NCBI RefSeq assembly: GCF_001418105.1
Contig: NZ_LIQI01000022.1
Location: forward strand, 496,001-560,000
DNA length: 64,000 nt
Direction: 5' to 3'
Source of the DNA: Lacinutrix himadriensis
GTDB lineage: Bacteria > Bacteroidota > Bacteroidia > Flavobacteriales > Flavobacteriaceae
Every line of letters begins with the position of its first letter. The first letter of the stretch is position 1. Below, in pieces: positions 18,088 through 27,988 of this stretch. Made by a program: the position numbers and the translations under genes. The notes beneath the pieces were generated by a model. It did no database searches and was not told the origin of the DNA. It saw only the letters and a program-made list of their open reading frames with translations.

Positions 18088-19149
18088 ATGAAGAACGTTT
18101 ATATAAATAGCATCGCTTCTATTTCTGCTCAAAAAACATTGGATAACACTTCGTTTTTAGATGCAATTGAAGATTACGAAACCAATGTACTTCCTGTTAT
18201 CAACCCTAATTACAAAGAATATATTCCGCCAGCTGCCGCACGACGTATGGCAAAAGGAATTAAAATGGGTGTGGTAGCTTCAAAAATAGCAATACAAGAA
18301 TCTGGATTAGACAATGTAGACGCCATTATTACAGGAACAGGAATGGGTTGTGTTCGCGATTCCGAAAAATTTGTAAGTGCTATTATTGATAACGACGAGC
18401 AATACCTTACTCCTACTTCTTTTATTCAATCGACACACAATACGGTTGGCGGACAAATAGCTTTAGAATTACAATGTAAAGGCTATAATTTCACCTACGT
18501 ACATGCTAGTACTTCTTTTGAATCTACTTTGATAGACGCTAAATTGCAATTAGAATTAGACGAAGAAAAAAACATCTTAATTGGTGGTGTAGACGAATTA
18601 GGAGAACATACTACTGAAATTCAAAAATTAGTACACCTAGTTAAAGCGGAAGCCGTGAAAACTTCCGAAGTATTAGATTCTAAAACAAAAGGAGCAGTTT
18701 TTGGTGAAGGTGCCAATTTCTTTGTGCTTTCTAACGAAAAACAAGCTACAACCTATGCCGAAGTCGTTGCTATTAAAACCTATAATACTTTAGCGGAAAC
18801 AGAAGTTTTACAAGAAGCTATCCACTTTTTAAATGCAAGTAATTTAAATATCGAAGATGTAGATGTTTTAATTCTTGGAAATAATGGCGATGTAGATTTC
18901 GATGCTTTCTATACTACTTTAGCCGAAGGTTTTAAAAACACACAACAAGCTAGTTATAAACATTTATGTGGGGAGTTTAACACAGCGTCCTCTTTTGGAT
19001 TCTGGTTAGCCTCTAAAGTACTTAAAACACAAACGCTTCCTGAGGTTGTGAAAACGAATAACACAGACACAACATCCTTTAAAACCATCTTGTTATACAA
19101 TCAGTATCGTGGAGAAAATCATAGTTTCACGTTACTAAAACAATGCTAA
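18088..19149 (+). CDS. Ketosynthase-like chain length factor (no catalytic Cys)
   Basis: The 353-residue protein has the ketosynthase fold, but the nucleophile position reads YVHASTSFEST with Ser or Thr in place of Cys, and neither His motif is conserved. This is the pattern of chain length factors (KS beta, ApeC-like). The frame is open from 18052, but the ATG at 18088 gives the normal N-terminus (MKNVYINSIASIS). It sits 2 bases after the active ketosynthase and overlaps the deacetylase gene by 7 bases. Confidence 0.8.
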   Translation: MKNVYINSIASISAQKTLDNTSFLDAIEDYETNVLPVINPNYKEYIPPAAARRMAKGIKMGVVASKIAIQESGLDNVDAIITGTGMGCVRDSEKFVSAIIDNDEQYLTPTSFIQSTHNTVGGQIALELQCKGYNFTYVHASTSFESTLIDAKLQLELDEEKNILIGGVDELGEHTTEIQKLVHLVKAEAVKTSEVLDSKTKGAVFGEGANFFVLSNEKQATTYAEVVAIKTYNTLAETEVLQEAIHFLNASNLNIEDVDVLILGNNGDVDFDAFYTTLAEGFKNTQQASYKHLCGEFNTASSFGFWLASKVLKTQTLPEVVKTNNTDTTSFKTILLYNQYRGENHSFTLLKQC

Positions 19150-19919
19150 AATTTAAATCTGTAAATATAATTTCAAGCCTAATTCTTATTGGTTTGTTAC
19201 TTGCTTACAGCTTTTATAATTTTTCGTTTGGGTATATTATTTTATTCTTATTTGCCTGGTTTCTAATTACTGTTGCAGGTTCTTCATTAATAGGTTGGAA
19301 CTATCATTTTACCTCTTTAATTTCAAACCCATCCATCAATAAAAATCAAGTTTCTATTACTTTTGATGATGGTCCAAATCCAGAATACACGCCAAAAGTT
19401 TTAGCACTTCTTAAAAAATATAATGCAAAAGCTACGTTTTTCTGTATTGGAAAAAACATAGAAATGCATCCGGAAATCTTCAAAAGCATTATAGAACAAG
19501 GACATACCATTGGCAATCACACCTTTTCACACAGTACTAATTTCGGATTCTTTTCTACGGAAGAAGTCATAGCAGAATTACAAAAAACCAATTCTATAAT
19601 TACCCAGAAAATTGGTTTAGAACCAAGACTGTACAGACCCACTTTTGGAGTTACTAATCCAAGAATCAAACGTGCTTTAAAAGTGACAAAACTACAACCT
19701 GTTGGTTGGAACAAACGCTCGCTAGACACCAGAAATATCACAGAGAAAAGAATTTTTAATAGAGTAACCAAAAACCTAAAAAAAGGCGATGTTATTTTAT
19801 TACACGATACTAGCGATAAAACAATTGCTGTTTTGGAACAGTTATTGTTATTTTTACAACAAGAAAAAATAACGTCTGTTACCATAGACAACCTATTTCA
19901 TATAAAAGCGTATGCGTAA
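19143..19919 (+). CDS. Polysaccharide deacetylase family (NodB domain) membrane protein
   Basis: The 258-residue protein has two N-terminal membrane segments (about 8-26 and 29-50), then a NodB domain. Metal-binding and catalytic residues are visible: Asp75-Asp76 in TFDDGPNPEYTP and His126/His130 in NHTFSHS. The protein probably removes an acyl group outside the inner membrane. Deacetylase-like genes occur in flexirubin clusters, but the substrate there is not settled. It overlaps the LolA-like gene by 8 bases. Confidence 0.85.
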   Translation: MLKFKSVNIISSLILIGLLLAYSFYNFSFGYIILFLFAWFLITVAGSSLIGWNYHFTSLISNPSINKNQVSITFDDGPNPEYTPKVLALLKKYNAKATFFCIGKNIEMHPEIFKSIIEQGHTIGNHTFSHSTNFGFFSTEEVIAELQKTNSIITQKIGLEPRLYRPTFGVTNPRIKRALKVTKLQPVGWNKRSLDTRNITEKRIFNRVTKNLKKGDVILLHDTSDKTIAVLEQLLLFLQQEKITSVTIDNLFHIKAYA

Positions 19920-20528
19920 ATTAGTATATATATTGTTTTTCACCGTTTTTGCTACACAAGCACAAACCCAAATGAGTACGCAAGAAGCAGCAGCTTTAAA
20001 AACAAAAGTAAAAGCATTGGCAAGCACTACGCAAACCATTTCTAGCGATTTTATACAATACAAACATTTAGACTTTTTAGATAATGATATTGAAACCTCT
20101 GGTAAATTAGCTTTTAAAGCGCCAGATTTAGTGAAATGGGAATATCTCGATCCTTTTAAATATGCGGTTTTATTTAAAGACGAAACCCTTTTTATAAATG
20201 ACGAAGGCAACAAAAGTAATGTCGATATTGGAAGCAATAAAATGTTTAAACAGCTAAACAAACTTATTATTAGCAGTGTAAAAGGCGATATGTTTGATGA
20301 AGCAGAATTTACTATAGAATACTTCCATAAAGACAAAACAGCTTGGTTTATTTTATGCCGAGAGACAAAAAATTCGCCAAATACATTCAAGCTTTTCATA
20401 TTACATTCAACACAAAAGGAGATGTTATTGAAGTAAAAATGATAGAGCCTTCACAAGATTACACCAAAATAGTATTCAGCAATAAAGTACTAAACCAAAC
20501 ATTAGATAATGCGATATTTACTAATTAG
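19912..20528 (+). pseudogene. LolA-like outer-membrane lipoprotein carrier, interrupted by a one-base frameshift
   Basis: The first frame gives a signal peptide (RKLVYILFFTVFATQAQ) and the LolA-type core FKAPDLVKWEYLDPFKY. After about residue 147 the homologous sequence continues one frame over (MPRDKKFAKYIQAF, then VKMIEPSQDYTKIVFSNK). Restoring one base near 20354-20356 (ttttatg to ttttaatg) joins them into about 205 residues, a normal LolA length. In aryl polyene clusters LolA-like proteins move pigment or lipid to the outer membrane. The end overlaps the lipoprotein gene by 20 bases. Confidence 0.82.
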
Positions 20529-21114
20529 TATATGCTTTATCTTTTTTGGCTGTGCATCGTTTCCTAAAAAAAACAACTTTGTAGCAACGACTGTAACTAG
20601 CAATATTAGCAATCCGTATTTTGCAAATCCCAATCAAGACTATATTTACAAAGCGAACATAGAAGTCTATGATAATGCTTTTGGCGGTATTTTTATTGTC
20701 AAAAAAATAGGCGACCAACACCACAGAATTGTTTTTACCACAGAAATGGGAAACAAGCTTTTCGATTTTACTTTTAATAAAGACGATTTTACCGTAAATT
20801 ACATTCTAGACGATCTCAATAAAAAAATACTAATCAACGTATTGAAAAAAGATTTTAAAGTCCTAATTACGGAGCATTTAATAGCTGAAAAGACATACGC
20901 TATTGCGTATAAAATCATCAAAAAAACAAGTTTAGACAATAAAACCTACTATTACTTTGAATCCCCAGAAATCCGCAAAATCATTAGAGCGAATAGCCAT
21001 AAAGAAAAAGTAAGATTTCTGTTTACCAATTTAAATGATAATATTGCACAACATATAGAGATCATTCACTCTAATATTAAGTTGAAAATCAACCTCAAAT
21101 CTATTACAAAATGA
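20509..21114 (+). CDS. Putative outer-membrane lipoprotein of flexirubin cluster
   Basis: A 201-residue protein with a lipoprotein signal: MRYLLISICFIFFGC, with Cys15 as the likely lipidated residue. The rest is rich in beta-strand and Lys/Ile, without a named domain that I can identify. It resembles in place and type the small lipoproteins that follow lolA in aryl polyene clusters, where the two may form a LolA/LolB-like pair. It overlaps both neighbours. Confidence 0.75.
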   Translation: MRYLLISICFIFFGCASFPKKNNFVATTVTSNISNPYFANPNQDYIYKANIEVYDNAFGGIFIVKKIGDQHHRIVFTTEMGNKLFDFTFNKDDFTVNYILDDLNKKILINVLKKDFKVLITEHLIAEKTYAIAYKIIKKTSLDNKTYYYFESPEIRKIIRANSHKEKVRFLFTNLNDNIAQHIEIIHSNIKLKINLKSITK

Positions 21115-23012
21115 AAAAAATATTTTTAATCATTTTGCTACTTCCGTTTATTGGCTACTGTCAGAAAAAAATTGACCCAACGCCAGAAGATATTTCCAAA
21201 GCAAAAGAACTAAGAAGTCTTTATGACGAAGAAGATATTGTTTTATTAGAAAGTGATAACCTAATTACTTTTTCTATAGAAGACAATAAAGTTGCTGTAA
21301 ACAATTACACCAAAGAACATTTAATGAATATCAACTCTCGATCGGATATTCAAAAACCTGTTTTTTATGATGGAGAATCCGAAATTCAAAAATTTCAATT
21401 CTATTATCGAAATAAAAAAGAAGCACGCATTCTTAGCAAAGATGTTTCGTATACAGATAACGATTTATTTCATAATGACGCTCGTGTAAAGTACGCTAAT
21501 GTCGATTTCCCAACACAAGGTTATACGTATTTTTTCGAATCTATAAAACACACCAAAGACATTAAATATTTTACAAGTGTTTATTTCACTAGCGAATATC
21601 CTAGTGTAAGTAGAAAGATTGTTGTTGAAATTCCCGATTGGCTAAATGTAGAATTATTTGAAAAGAATTTTGAGAATTTCGACATTCAAAAAACCGAAGA
21701 GCAAGTCGGAGATAAAAAAATCATCACGTATACAACAGCAAATATAGAAGCTTATTATGATGAAAATAGTTCTCCTGGACCAAGTTATATTTATCCGCAT
21801 GTACTATTACTAGCAAAAGACTTTACCAATAAAGGCGAAAAACAAATCCTTTTTAACGAAACCAAAGATTTATATACTTGGTATAAGTCTTTAACCGAAG
21901 ACATCAGTCATGAAAGCGAATTGTTAAATGAAAAAGTAACCGCATTAACAAAAGACGCTACTACAGACGAAGAGAAAATTAAAAACATCTACTATTGGAT
22001 TCAAGACAATATTAGATACATTGCTTTTGAAGATGGCATCGCTGGTTTTAAACCAGATAGCGCAGAAAGCGTACTTACTAAAAGATATGGAGACTGTAAA
22101 GGAATGGCAAATTTAGCCAAAGAAATGCTAGTTATTGCTGGTTTTGATGCGAGATTAACTTGGATTGGCACCAAACGAATTGCTTACAATTACAGTACGC
22201 CATCCTTAGCGGTAGACAACCACATGATTTGTACTTTGTTTAAAGATGGTAAAAAAATATTTTTAGATCCTACCGAAAAATTTAGTGCTTTTGGCGAATA
22301 TGCCGAAAGAATTCAAGGGAAGCAAAGCATGATAGAAAACAAAGATTCCTTTTTATTAGAAGAAGTACCAACAAGTACCTCTAAAAAAAACAAGGAGTAT
22401 TTTTTATTTAATGCAAGTATTGTAAACGAAGAAATAGAAGGACAAGCAAGTAGAAAATATCAAGGGGAAAGTAGAGCAGATTTTTTATATAATTTCAATA
22501 ATTTAGAAAGCAATAAAAAACAAGAAGCCTTAAAAGACTACCTAGCTAGAAACAACAGAAACATTTTTATTAGTGATATAGAAACTTCTAATCTAGAAAA
22601 TAGAGAAGCAGAAATAGATGTTAAATACGTTTTAAAACACAACAAAGCAGTTTCATCTTTCGACAATGAAATGTATATCGATTTAGATTTTTACAAAGAG
22701 TTTGATAACTATACTTTTGAAGAAAGACAAACCAATTACAACTTTGCATACAAGAAAGATGTTATTACAGAAATGCGTTTGAAAATCCCAGAATCGTATA
22801 CGGTTTCCGCATTACCTGAATCTTTTAGTGTAGATAATGCTAATTTTAAAATAAGTATTTCTTTACAAAAAGAAACAGATTTTATTGTGTACAAAAAGGA
22901 ATTCGAAATAAAAAATGCAACGATTACTACTAGCGATTTTGAAGCTTGGAACGATGCAATAACAAAATTAAACGCTATTTATAACGAGCAAATAATATTA
23001 ACCAAGTCTTAA
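21111..23012 (+). CDS. DUF3857 / transglutaminase-like exported protein (catalytic triad intact)
   Basis: A 633-residue exported protein (signal MKKIFLIILLLPFIGYCQ). A DUF3857-type beta domain spans roughly residues 40-270, and a transglutaminase-like core covers about 280-400, with Cys329 in KRYGDCKGMANL, His371 in VDNHMICT and Asp386 in FLDPTEKF. A C-terminal beta domain follows. The triad suggests a protease, transamidase or deacylase activity in the periplasm. Such proteins occur in pairs in flexirubin clusters; the substrate is unknown. The next gene overlaps by 1 base. Confidence 0.85.
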   Translation: MKKIFLIILLLPFIGYCQKKIDPTPEDISKAKELRSLYDEEDIVLLESDNLITFSIEDNKVAVNNYTKEHLMNINSRSDIQKPVFYDGESEIQKFQFYYRNKKEARILSKDVSYTDNDLFHNDARVKYANVDFPTQGYTYFFESIKHTKDIKYFTSVYFTSEYPSVSRKIVVEIPDWLNVELFEKNFENFDIQKTEEQVGDKKIITYTTANIEAYYDENSSPGPSYIYPHVLLLAKDFTNKGEKQILFNETKDLYTWYKSLTEDISHESELLNEKVTALTKDATTDEEKIKNIYYWIQDNIRYIAFEDGIAGFKPDSAESVLTKRYGDCKGMANLAKEMLVIAGFDARLTWIGTKRIAYNYSTPSLAVDNHMICTLFKDGKKIFLDPTEKFSAFGEYAERIQGKQSMIENKDSFLLEEVPTSTSKKNKEYFLFNASIVNEEIEGQASRKYQGESRADFLYNFNNLESNKKQEALKDYLARNNRNIFISDIETSNLENREAEIDVKYVLKHNKAVSSFDNEMYIDLDFYKEFDNYTFEERQTNYNFAYKKDVITEMRLKIPESYTVSALPESFSVDNANFKISISLQKETDFIVYKKEFEIKNATITTSDFEAWNDAITKLNAIYNEQIILTKS

Positions 23013-25186
23013 TGAATATGAATAAAGCATTACTTATAACATTAGTATTTTTAATGAGCGTACCTACTTTCGCACAAAAAAAATCGAAAGAGCATTTAAA
23101 AAAAGAAGCTAGTGTAAAAGCATACATTTGGAGTGAAAAAACAGATTTCAATAGCATTACTATACCAAGTGATTTAGAAGACCAATCTGCAGTTATATTA
23201 TATAGAGAAGTAAAATACATTTACAACAGACCGCATAATAGCATCGAATACACAAAAATAGAGCACGAGCAAATTAAGTTGTTAGATCAAGTTGCTGTTA
23301 AGGATTTTTCTGAATTTAAATATCAAAAGACAGAGCACATTCAAGGTTTATTAAACACTTTTATACTTGGTGTAAAAATTATTAAACCAAGTGGTGAAGA
23401 AATAGAAATTGATGTAGACAACGAAGCTATAAAAGAAGAAGACGAAAACAAACTAGCCATTCCTAACCTAGAAAAAGGGGATATTTTAGATTATTACTTC
23501 TACTCCAACATCATTGTAAGTGAAAACGATTTATATCAATTTGATGATGTAGAAGATATTGTGGGAGAGCACTATCCTATTTTAGATTTTAAATTTTCTT
23601 TAGAAACCGAAAAAGATTTCTTTGTGAGTTTAAATACGTATAATAATGCACCAGAATTAGAAACCTACGCAGCACTTTCCAAGGAAAACAAAACCAGACT
23701 TTATGGTTTTACCATGCAAAATGTAGCATCTAATGATTTCCCTAGATGGTTTTATCCATTAGTAGAACTTCCTGCTTATAAATTTCAAGTCTTATTTGCT
23801 AGAACAAGAAAGCATGAGAAAAAGGCAGATGCATTTATGCCAAAAGAAGTAACTACCATAAAAAAGGATATTAATAAAGAAGAAATTTTTAATCTATACG
23901 AAGATAAATTCAGTCCGTTTGGAAACCTTGGAGACGTAGAAAGATTCTTAAAAGGTAAAGAATTTACAAGCGAAGAAGAAAAGGTAAAAGAAGCCTTTTA
24001 TTTTATTCGTCATAAATACTTCACCAATTATGTCGAAGCATTTGTGGTAGACGAAAGCAAGATTATGTATCCGTATGGATATTACAAAAATCCGATTATT
24101 TTTAATTCCGACGAGCAGTTCATCAAGTTCTTTGCAGCCTTTTTAAAAGACAATAAAATAGATTACGAAATATTAATTGGTACCAAAAGATACAACGGAC
24201 CAATTAAAGATTTACTTATAGAAGACAATGTAGATTTTGTACTAAAGATTCTAACTGAAAAACCTTTATATATAGAGCATTTCAATCAGTTTTCAACAGT
24301 AAATCAAATAAATCCTTTGCTAGAAAATTCGCAAGCATATGCGCTTAAAGTAGTAGACAGAAAACATATTGAAGATATTCAATTAACGAGTTTACCAGCT
24401 TCCGATCACATAATAAATAACACTACTGAATCTATTGCTATTACACTTCTGGAAGATTTTTCAGGAATGCAAATAAAAAGAGTGTCTGCTACAACAGGAC
24501 ACAATAAAATAGAGGCGCAAAAGGATCGATTAAACTTTTATGATTACATCTATAAAGATCATGAAAAATACGGAACCAAATCTGTTTTAGATAAAGTTAA
24601 AAAAGAAAAAGACAGGCTGCGTTACAAAAAAGAATACAAGAGTTTAATAGACAAACAAAAGGAAAAACAATTAGAAGCCTTAGAAAAACAAACAGCTAGC
24701 GAATACGAGCTAGAAATGGATGACTACACGTTTAACGTACTAAATAATGGTCGTTTTGGTGTAGAAGACCCTTTAGAATTTGAAGAAGCATTCTCTTTAA
24801 AAGAGGATCTAATTAGAAAAGCTGGTAATAATTATATCTTATTAATTGGAAAACTTATTGGCGGACAAGCACATATAGACGAAGAACACAAACAACGTGA
24901 TAACAATATTTATATGAGCTATCCAAGATCATATACAAATAATATATCTTTAGCCATTCCGGAAGGATATTCGGTGCAAGGACTAGAAAAATTGAATAAA
25001 AACGTGGAAAATCAAACTGGTGGATTTAGCAGTGAAGCGATAGTAAACAATAACGTTTTAACTATTAAAACCAATAAATATTATAAAAACTATTTTGAAC
25101 CAGCTGCCAACTGGCCAGACATGGTTGCCTTTTTAGATGAAGCGTATTTATTCTATGACGATAAAATACTTCTTAAAAAGAACTAA
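23012..25186 (+). CDS. DUF3857 / degenerate transglutaminase-like exported protein
   Basis: A 724-residue protein with a signal peptide (KALLITLVFLMSVPTFAQ). It shares the DUF3857 plus transglutaminase layout with the previous protein, but where that one has YGDCKGMANL this one reads NSDEQFIKFFAAFL, without Cys, and the His/Asp motifs are also not recognisable. A charged helical segment near residues 535-575 is rich in Lys and Glu. It probably acts as a non-catalytic partner. A second ATG at 23018 is possible. Confidence 0.8.
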   Translation: MNMNKALLITLVFLMSVPTFAQKKSKEHLKKEASVKAYIWSEKTDFNSITIPSDLEDQSAVILYREVKYIYNRPHNSIEYTKIEHEQIKLLDQVAVKDFSEFKYQKTEHIQGLLNTFILGVKIIKPSGEEIEIDVDNEAIKEEDENKLAIPNLEKGDILDYYFYSNIIVSENDLYQFDDVEDIVGEHYPILDFKFSLETEKDFFVSLNTYNNAPELETYAALSKENKTRLYGFTMQNVASNDFPRWFYPLVELPAYKFQVLFARTRKHEKKADAFMPKEVTTIKKDINKEEIFNLYEDKFSPFGNLGDVERFLKGKEFTSEEEKVKEAFYFIRHKYFTNYVEAFVVDESKIMYPYGYYKNPIIFNSDEQFIKFFAAFLKDNKIDYEILIGTKRYNGPIKDLLIEDNVDFVLKILTEKPLYIEHFNQFSTVNQINPLLENSQAYALKVVDRKHIEDIQLTSLPASDHIINNTTESIAITLLEDFSGMQIKRVSATTGHNKIEAQKDRLNFYDYIYKDHEKYGTKSVLDKVKKEKDRLRYKKEYKSLIDKQKEKQLEALEKQTASEYELEMDDYTFNVLNNGRFGVEDPLEFEEAFSLKEDLIRKAGNNYILLIGKLIGGQAHIDEEHKQRDNNIYMSYPRSYTNNISLAIPEGYSVQGLEKLNKNVENQTGGFSSEAIVNNNVLTIKTNKYYKNYFEPAANWPDMVAFLDEAYLFYDDKILLKKN

Positions 25187-25234
25187 AAGTTATACTTTAC
25201 AAACCTTAAATCTATTAATTAAAACAACAAACCA

Positions 25235-25861
25235 ATGAAAAAAATTATTTTAAGCTTAGCATTACTTATTGCTGGTACAACCGCTTTTTCGCAAGCAACC
25301 TTTAAACCAGGAGTTAGAACTGGTGTTAATTTTGCAAATGTAAGTAACTTAGATTCTGAAACGAAAACAGACTTCTACTTTGGTGGTTTTTTAGAAATGC
25401 AACTAGCTGAAATTTATGCACTACAACCAGAAATTACATATTCTAGACAAGGTGCACAAAGTAAAACCTCCGAGGGAAGAGATTTAGAGTTACAATATGT
25501 AGGCTTATCTGTAATAAATAAATTTTCTCCAATTCCAGATGTTGGTTTACATTTTCTAGTCGGACCTGGAATAGATGTAAAAGTTGGCGATAATATAGAG
25601 AATGAATCTTATGGATATTATTACAGCTACAGTGATGATACCGCTCCAATAGACATTACCTTTATTGGTGGAATTGGTTATGATTTCCCTTTTGGTTTAT
25701 CTGTTGAAGCACGCTACAAACAAGGTATTATTGATTATGATGATGGTTTTTCAGAATTTGGAGACAGTAGTGATCCTTATTATGATGACGATTATGACAA
25801 AAACAACTTAAATGGTGTTTTTCAAATAGGTGTATCTTATAAGTTTGATTTTAGTAAATAA
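25235..25861 (+). CDS. Outer-membrane beta-barrel protein (PorT-like)
   Basis: A 208-residue protein with a clear signal peptide (MKKIILSLALLIAGTTAFSQ) and alternating strands typical of an eight-strand barrel: FKPGVRTGVNFANVS, LQPEITYSRQGAQ, VGLSVINKFSPI, SVEARYKQGIIDY and a terminal IGVSYKFDFSK. An acidic Asp/Tyr-rich loop lies near residues 165-190. It probably anchors in the outer membrane near the pigment. It is separated by 48 bases from the DUF3857 genes and 4 bases from the dehydratase. Confidence 0.85.
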   Translation: MKKIILSLALLIAGTTAFSQATFKPGVRTGVNFANVSNLDSETKTDFYFGGFLEMQLAEIYALQPEITYSRQGAQSKTSEGRDLELQYVGLSVINKFSPIPDVGLHFLVGPGIDVKVGDNIENESYGYYYSYSDDTAPIDITFIGGIGYDFPFGLSVEARYKQGIIDYDDGFSEFGDSSDPYYDDDYDKNNLNGVFQIGVSYKFDFSK

Positions 25862-25865
25862 AACT

Positions 25866-26231
25866 ATGCAATTAAAAGACTTTTATACTGTAAATAATGT
25901 AGCAGTTGCCGATAATTTGGCAACTGCAAACATTACAATAAACAAAGATCACGAGATCTTTAAAGGACATTTTCCAGGAAACCCAGTAACTCCAGGAGTT
26001 TGCATGATGCAAATTATTAAAGAGTTAACAGAAGGTGTTGTTGGTAAAAAATTAATGATGCAATCTTCTAGTAACATTAAGTTTATGGCCATTATTAATC
26101 CGGAGCAAACACCAGATTTAGTACTTACTTTAGACATTAGTGAAACCGAAGAAGGCTATAAAGTAAAAAACGTTACCAAGTTTGATCAAACTGTGGCATT
26201 AAAATTGACTAGTAACTTTATAGAAAAATAA
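25866..26231 (+). CDS. 3-hydroxyacyl-ACP dehydratase (FabZ-like)
   Basis: A 121-residue hot-dog dehydratase. HEIFKGHFPGNPVTPGV (residues 30-46) is the classical FabZ/FabA strand-turn with the active-site His, followed by the helix CMMQIIKE. The start at 25866 (MQLKDFY) is preferred over an upstream in-frame start at 25830, which would lie within the barrel gene. Third dehydratase-type gene in the cluster; this one keeps the HFPGxPxxPG motif that the pair at 9075-9961 lacks. Confidence 0.88.
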   Translation: MQLKDFYTVNNVAVADNLATANITINKDHEIFKGHFPGNPVTPGVCMMQIIKELTEGVVGKKLMMQSSSNIKFMAIINPEQTPDLVLTLDISETEEGYKVKNVTKFDQTVALKLTSNFIEK

Positions 26232-26234
26232 CGA

Positions 26235-26255
26235 ACAAGGTTTTAAAGACCTTGT
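26235..26255. repeat. Stem-loop ACAAGG/CCTTGT in spacer
   Basis: A six-base perfect stem (ACAAGG at 26235-26240 and CCTTGT at 26250-26255) with a 9-base AT-rich loop, then AGGTTTATAAAA. It could be a weak terminator, a processing site or a copy of a short dispersed repeat. There is no long T-tract. Confidence 0.5.
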
Positions 26256-26274
26256 AGGTTTATAAAAACTAAAA

Positions 26275-26772
26275 ATGAAACTAATAATTTTATTAATAAC
26301 GGTAGTAAGCTTAAATCTGCAGTCTTTAAATTTAGACGTGGTAAGAGATGCCTACAAATTAGCAGCACAAGACAAAACTAAAACCGAAGCTTTTAATACT
26401 TCTTTAGCTACAGTTACCAAAAAAGATAAAGTAGAACTTGTAGCATACAAAGGAGCTGCAATGGCATTGGTCGCTAAACATGCAAAAACCTTAAAAGCCA
26501 AAAAGGAAGGTTTTGTAGAAGGTGTTACTTTAGTAGAATATGCAATTACCAAAGCACCTAACAATATAGAGTTACGTTTTATTCGTATTGGTATTCAAGA
26601 AAACACACCAAAGCTTTTAAAATACAAAGGCAATATAGAAGAAGACAAACTCTTTCTCTTAAAACAATTTAGTGGCATACAATCTTCCGCATTAAAAAAA
26701 CACATAAAAGACTATATTTTACAGTCTAAAGCCTTTACAGATGAAGAAAAAACATTAATTTTAGACTCCTAA
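26275..26772 (+). CDS. Hypothetical exported protein (165 aa)
   Basis: No named domain recognised. An N-terminal hydrophobic segment (MKLIILLITVVSLNLQS) may act as a signal peptide. The rest is highly Lys-rich and helical, with alternating short helices (YKGAAMALVAKHAKTLKAKK, then APNNIELRFIRIGIQEN) that look like a tetratricopeptide-like superhelix without a clear consensus. Its position between the FabZ-like gene and the glycosyltransferase suggests an accessory role in the cluster. Confidence 0.65.
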   Translation: MKLIILLITVVSLNLQSLNLDVVRDAYKLAAQDKTKTEAFNTSLATVTKKDKVELVAYKGAAMALVAKHAKTLKAKKEGFVEGVTLVEYAITKAPNNIELRFIRIGIQENTPKLLKYKGNIEEDKLFLLKQFSGIQSSALKKHIKDYILQSKAFTDEEKTLILDS

Positions 26773-26791
26773 AAAGAAAACACTTTTCTAA

Positions 26792-27988
26792 GTGACTAAC
26801 GAGCTATTAATTAATAAAATAAACAGTCTGAAAATCTGTGTGTTAATCCCAACATACAACAATGAGCGCACCTTAAAACGTGTAATCGATGGTGTTTTGC
26901 AATACACAAAAAACATTATTATTATTAATGATGGTTCTACAGATAGCACTTCTCAAATTCTAGAAAACTATACCCAAGTCCAACATATTTTGGTTCCAAA
27001 AAACCAAGGTAAAGGAAATGCGTTACGCCAAGGTTTTATTAAAGCAACTGCTTTAGGTTATGATTATGCAATAACTATTGATTCTGACGGACAACATTTC
27101 CCGGAAGACATACAAGTATTTGTTGCAGCTTTAGAACAAGCCGAAAATAAAAACCTATTACTTATTGGAGCAAGAAACATGGAACAAGAAGGTGTTCCTG
27201 GAAAAAGTAGCTTTGGTAATAAATTTTCTAACTTCTGGTTTTGGTTTGAAACCGGAATTAAACTCACAGATACCCAATCTGGGTTTCGAATGTATCCTTT
27301 AAAAGCTTTAGAAAAATTAAAGTTTTATACGAAGAAATTCGAATTTGAAATAGAAGTCATCGTAAAATCTGCTTGGAATGATGTCGAAGTAAAAAACATT
27401 CCTATAAAAGTATTGTATGATGAAAGTGAACGCGTTTCACACTTCAGACCTTTTAAAGATTTTACTAGAATTAGCATTTTAAATACTTGCTTAATTTTAA
27501 TCTTAGCGTTTTATATAAAGCCTAGAAACTTATTTAGGAAATTAAAAAAAAAAGGAATTAAACGATTCTTTGTCGAAGACTTTTTAGGGCATCAAGATTC
27601 GCCAACTAAAAAAGCATTATCTGTTGCACTTGGTGTATTTATTGGGATATCTCCTTTTTGGGGATTTCAAACATTACTCGTAATATCATTAGCCATACTA
27701 TTTAAACTAAATAAAGCGATTGCTTTTGGCTTTTCTAACGTGAGCTTACCTCCTTTTATTCCGTTTATATTATATGGAAGTTCGGTTATTGGACAACGTC
27801 TTTTAGGTTTAGATTTTAACTATACTTTAGATATGTTTAAAAATGGTTTTGATATTACAGAACATCTAAAAACATATCTTGTAGGTAGTTTTACACTAGC
27901 AACAATTTCGGCTATTGTATTTGGTATAATAAGTTTTATATTCTTTACCTTTTTCAAAAAAAAGAACACAACACTACAAAATGGATAA
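26792..27988 (+). CDS. GT2 glycosyltransferase fused to DUF2062
   Basis: A 398-residue protein. Residues 15-215 form a family 2 glycosyltransferase of the dolichyl-phosphate sugar synthase type (VLIPTYNNERTL, IINDGSTDST, ITIDSDGQHFPED with the DxD, QSGFRMYP). Residues about 255-390 are DUF2062, a membrane-embedded domain (LGVFIGISPFWGFQTLLV). The start is GTG; no better ATG is near. Overlap by 8 bases with the MMPL gene. It may put a sugar on a lipid carrier or on the pigment. Confidence 0.85.
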   Translation: MTNELLINKINSLKICVLIPTYNNERTLKRVIDGVLQYTKNIIIINDGSTDSTSQILENYTQVQHILVPKNQGKGNALRQGFIKATALGYDYAITIDSDGQHFPEDIQVFVAALEQAENKNLLLIGARNMEQEGVPGKSSFGNKFSNFWFWFETGIKLTDTQSGFRMYPLKALEKLKFYTKKFEFEIEVIVKSAWNDVEVKNIPIKVLYDESERVSHFRPFKDFTRISILNTCLILILAFYIKPRNLFRKLKKKGIKRFFVEDFLGHQDSPTKKALSVALGVFIGISPFWGFQTLLVISLAILFKLNKAIAFGFSNVSLPPFIPFILYGSSVIGQRLLGLDFNYTLDMFKNGFDITEHLKTYLVGSFTLATISAIVFGIISFIFFTFFKKKNTTLQNG

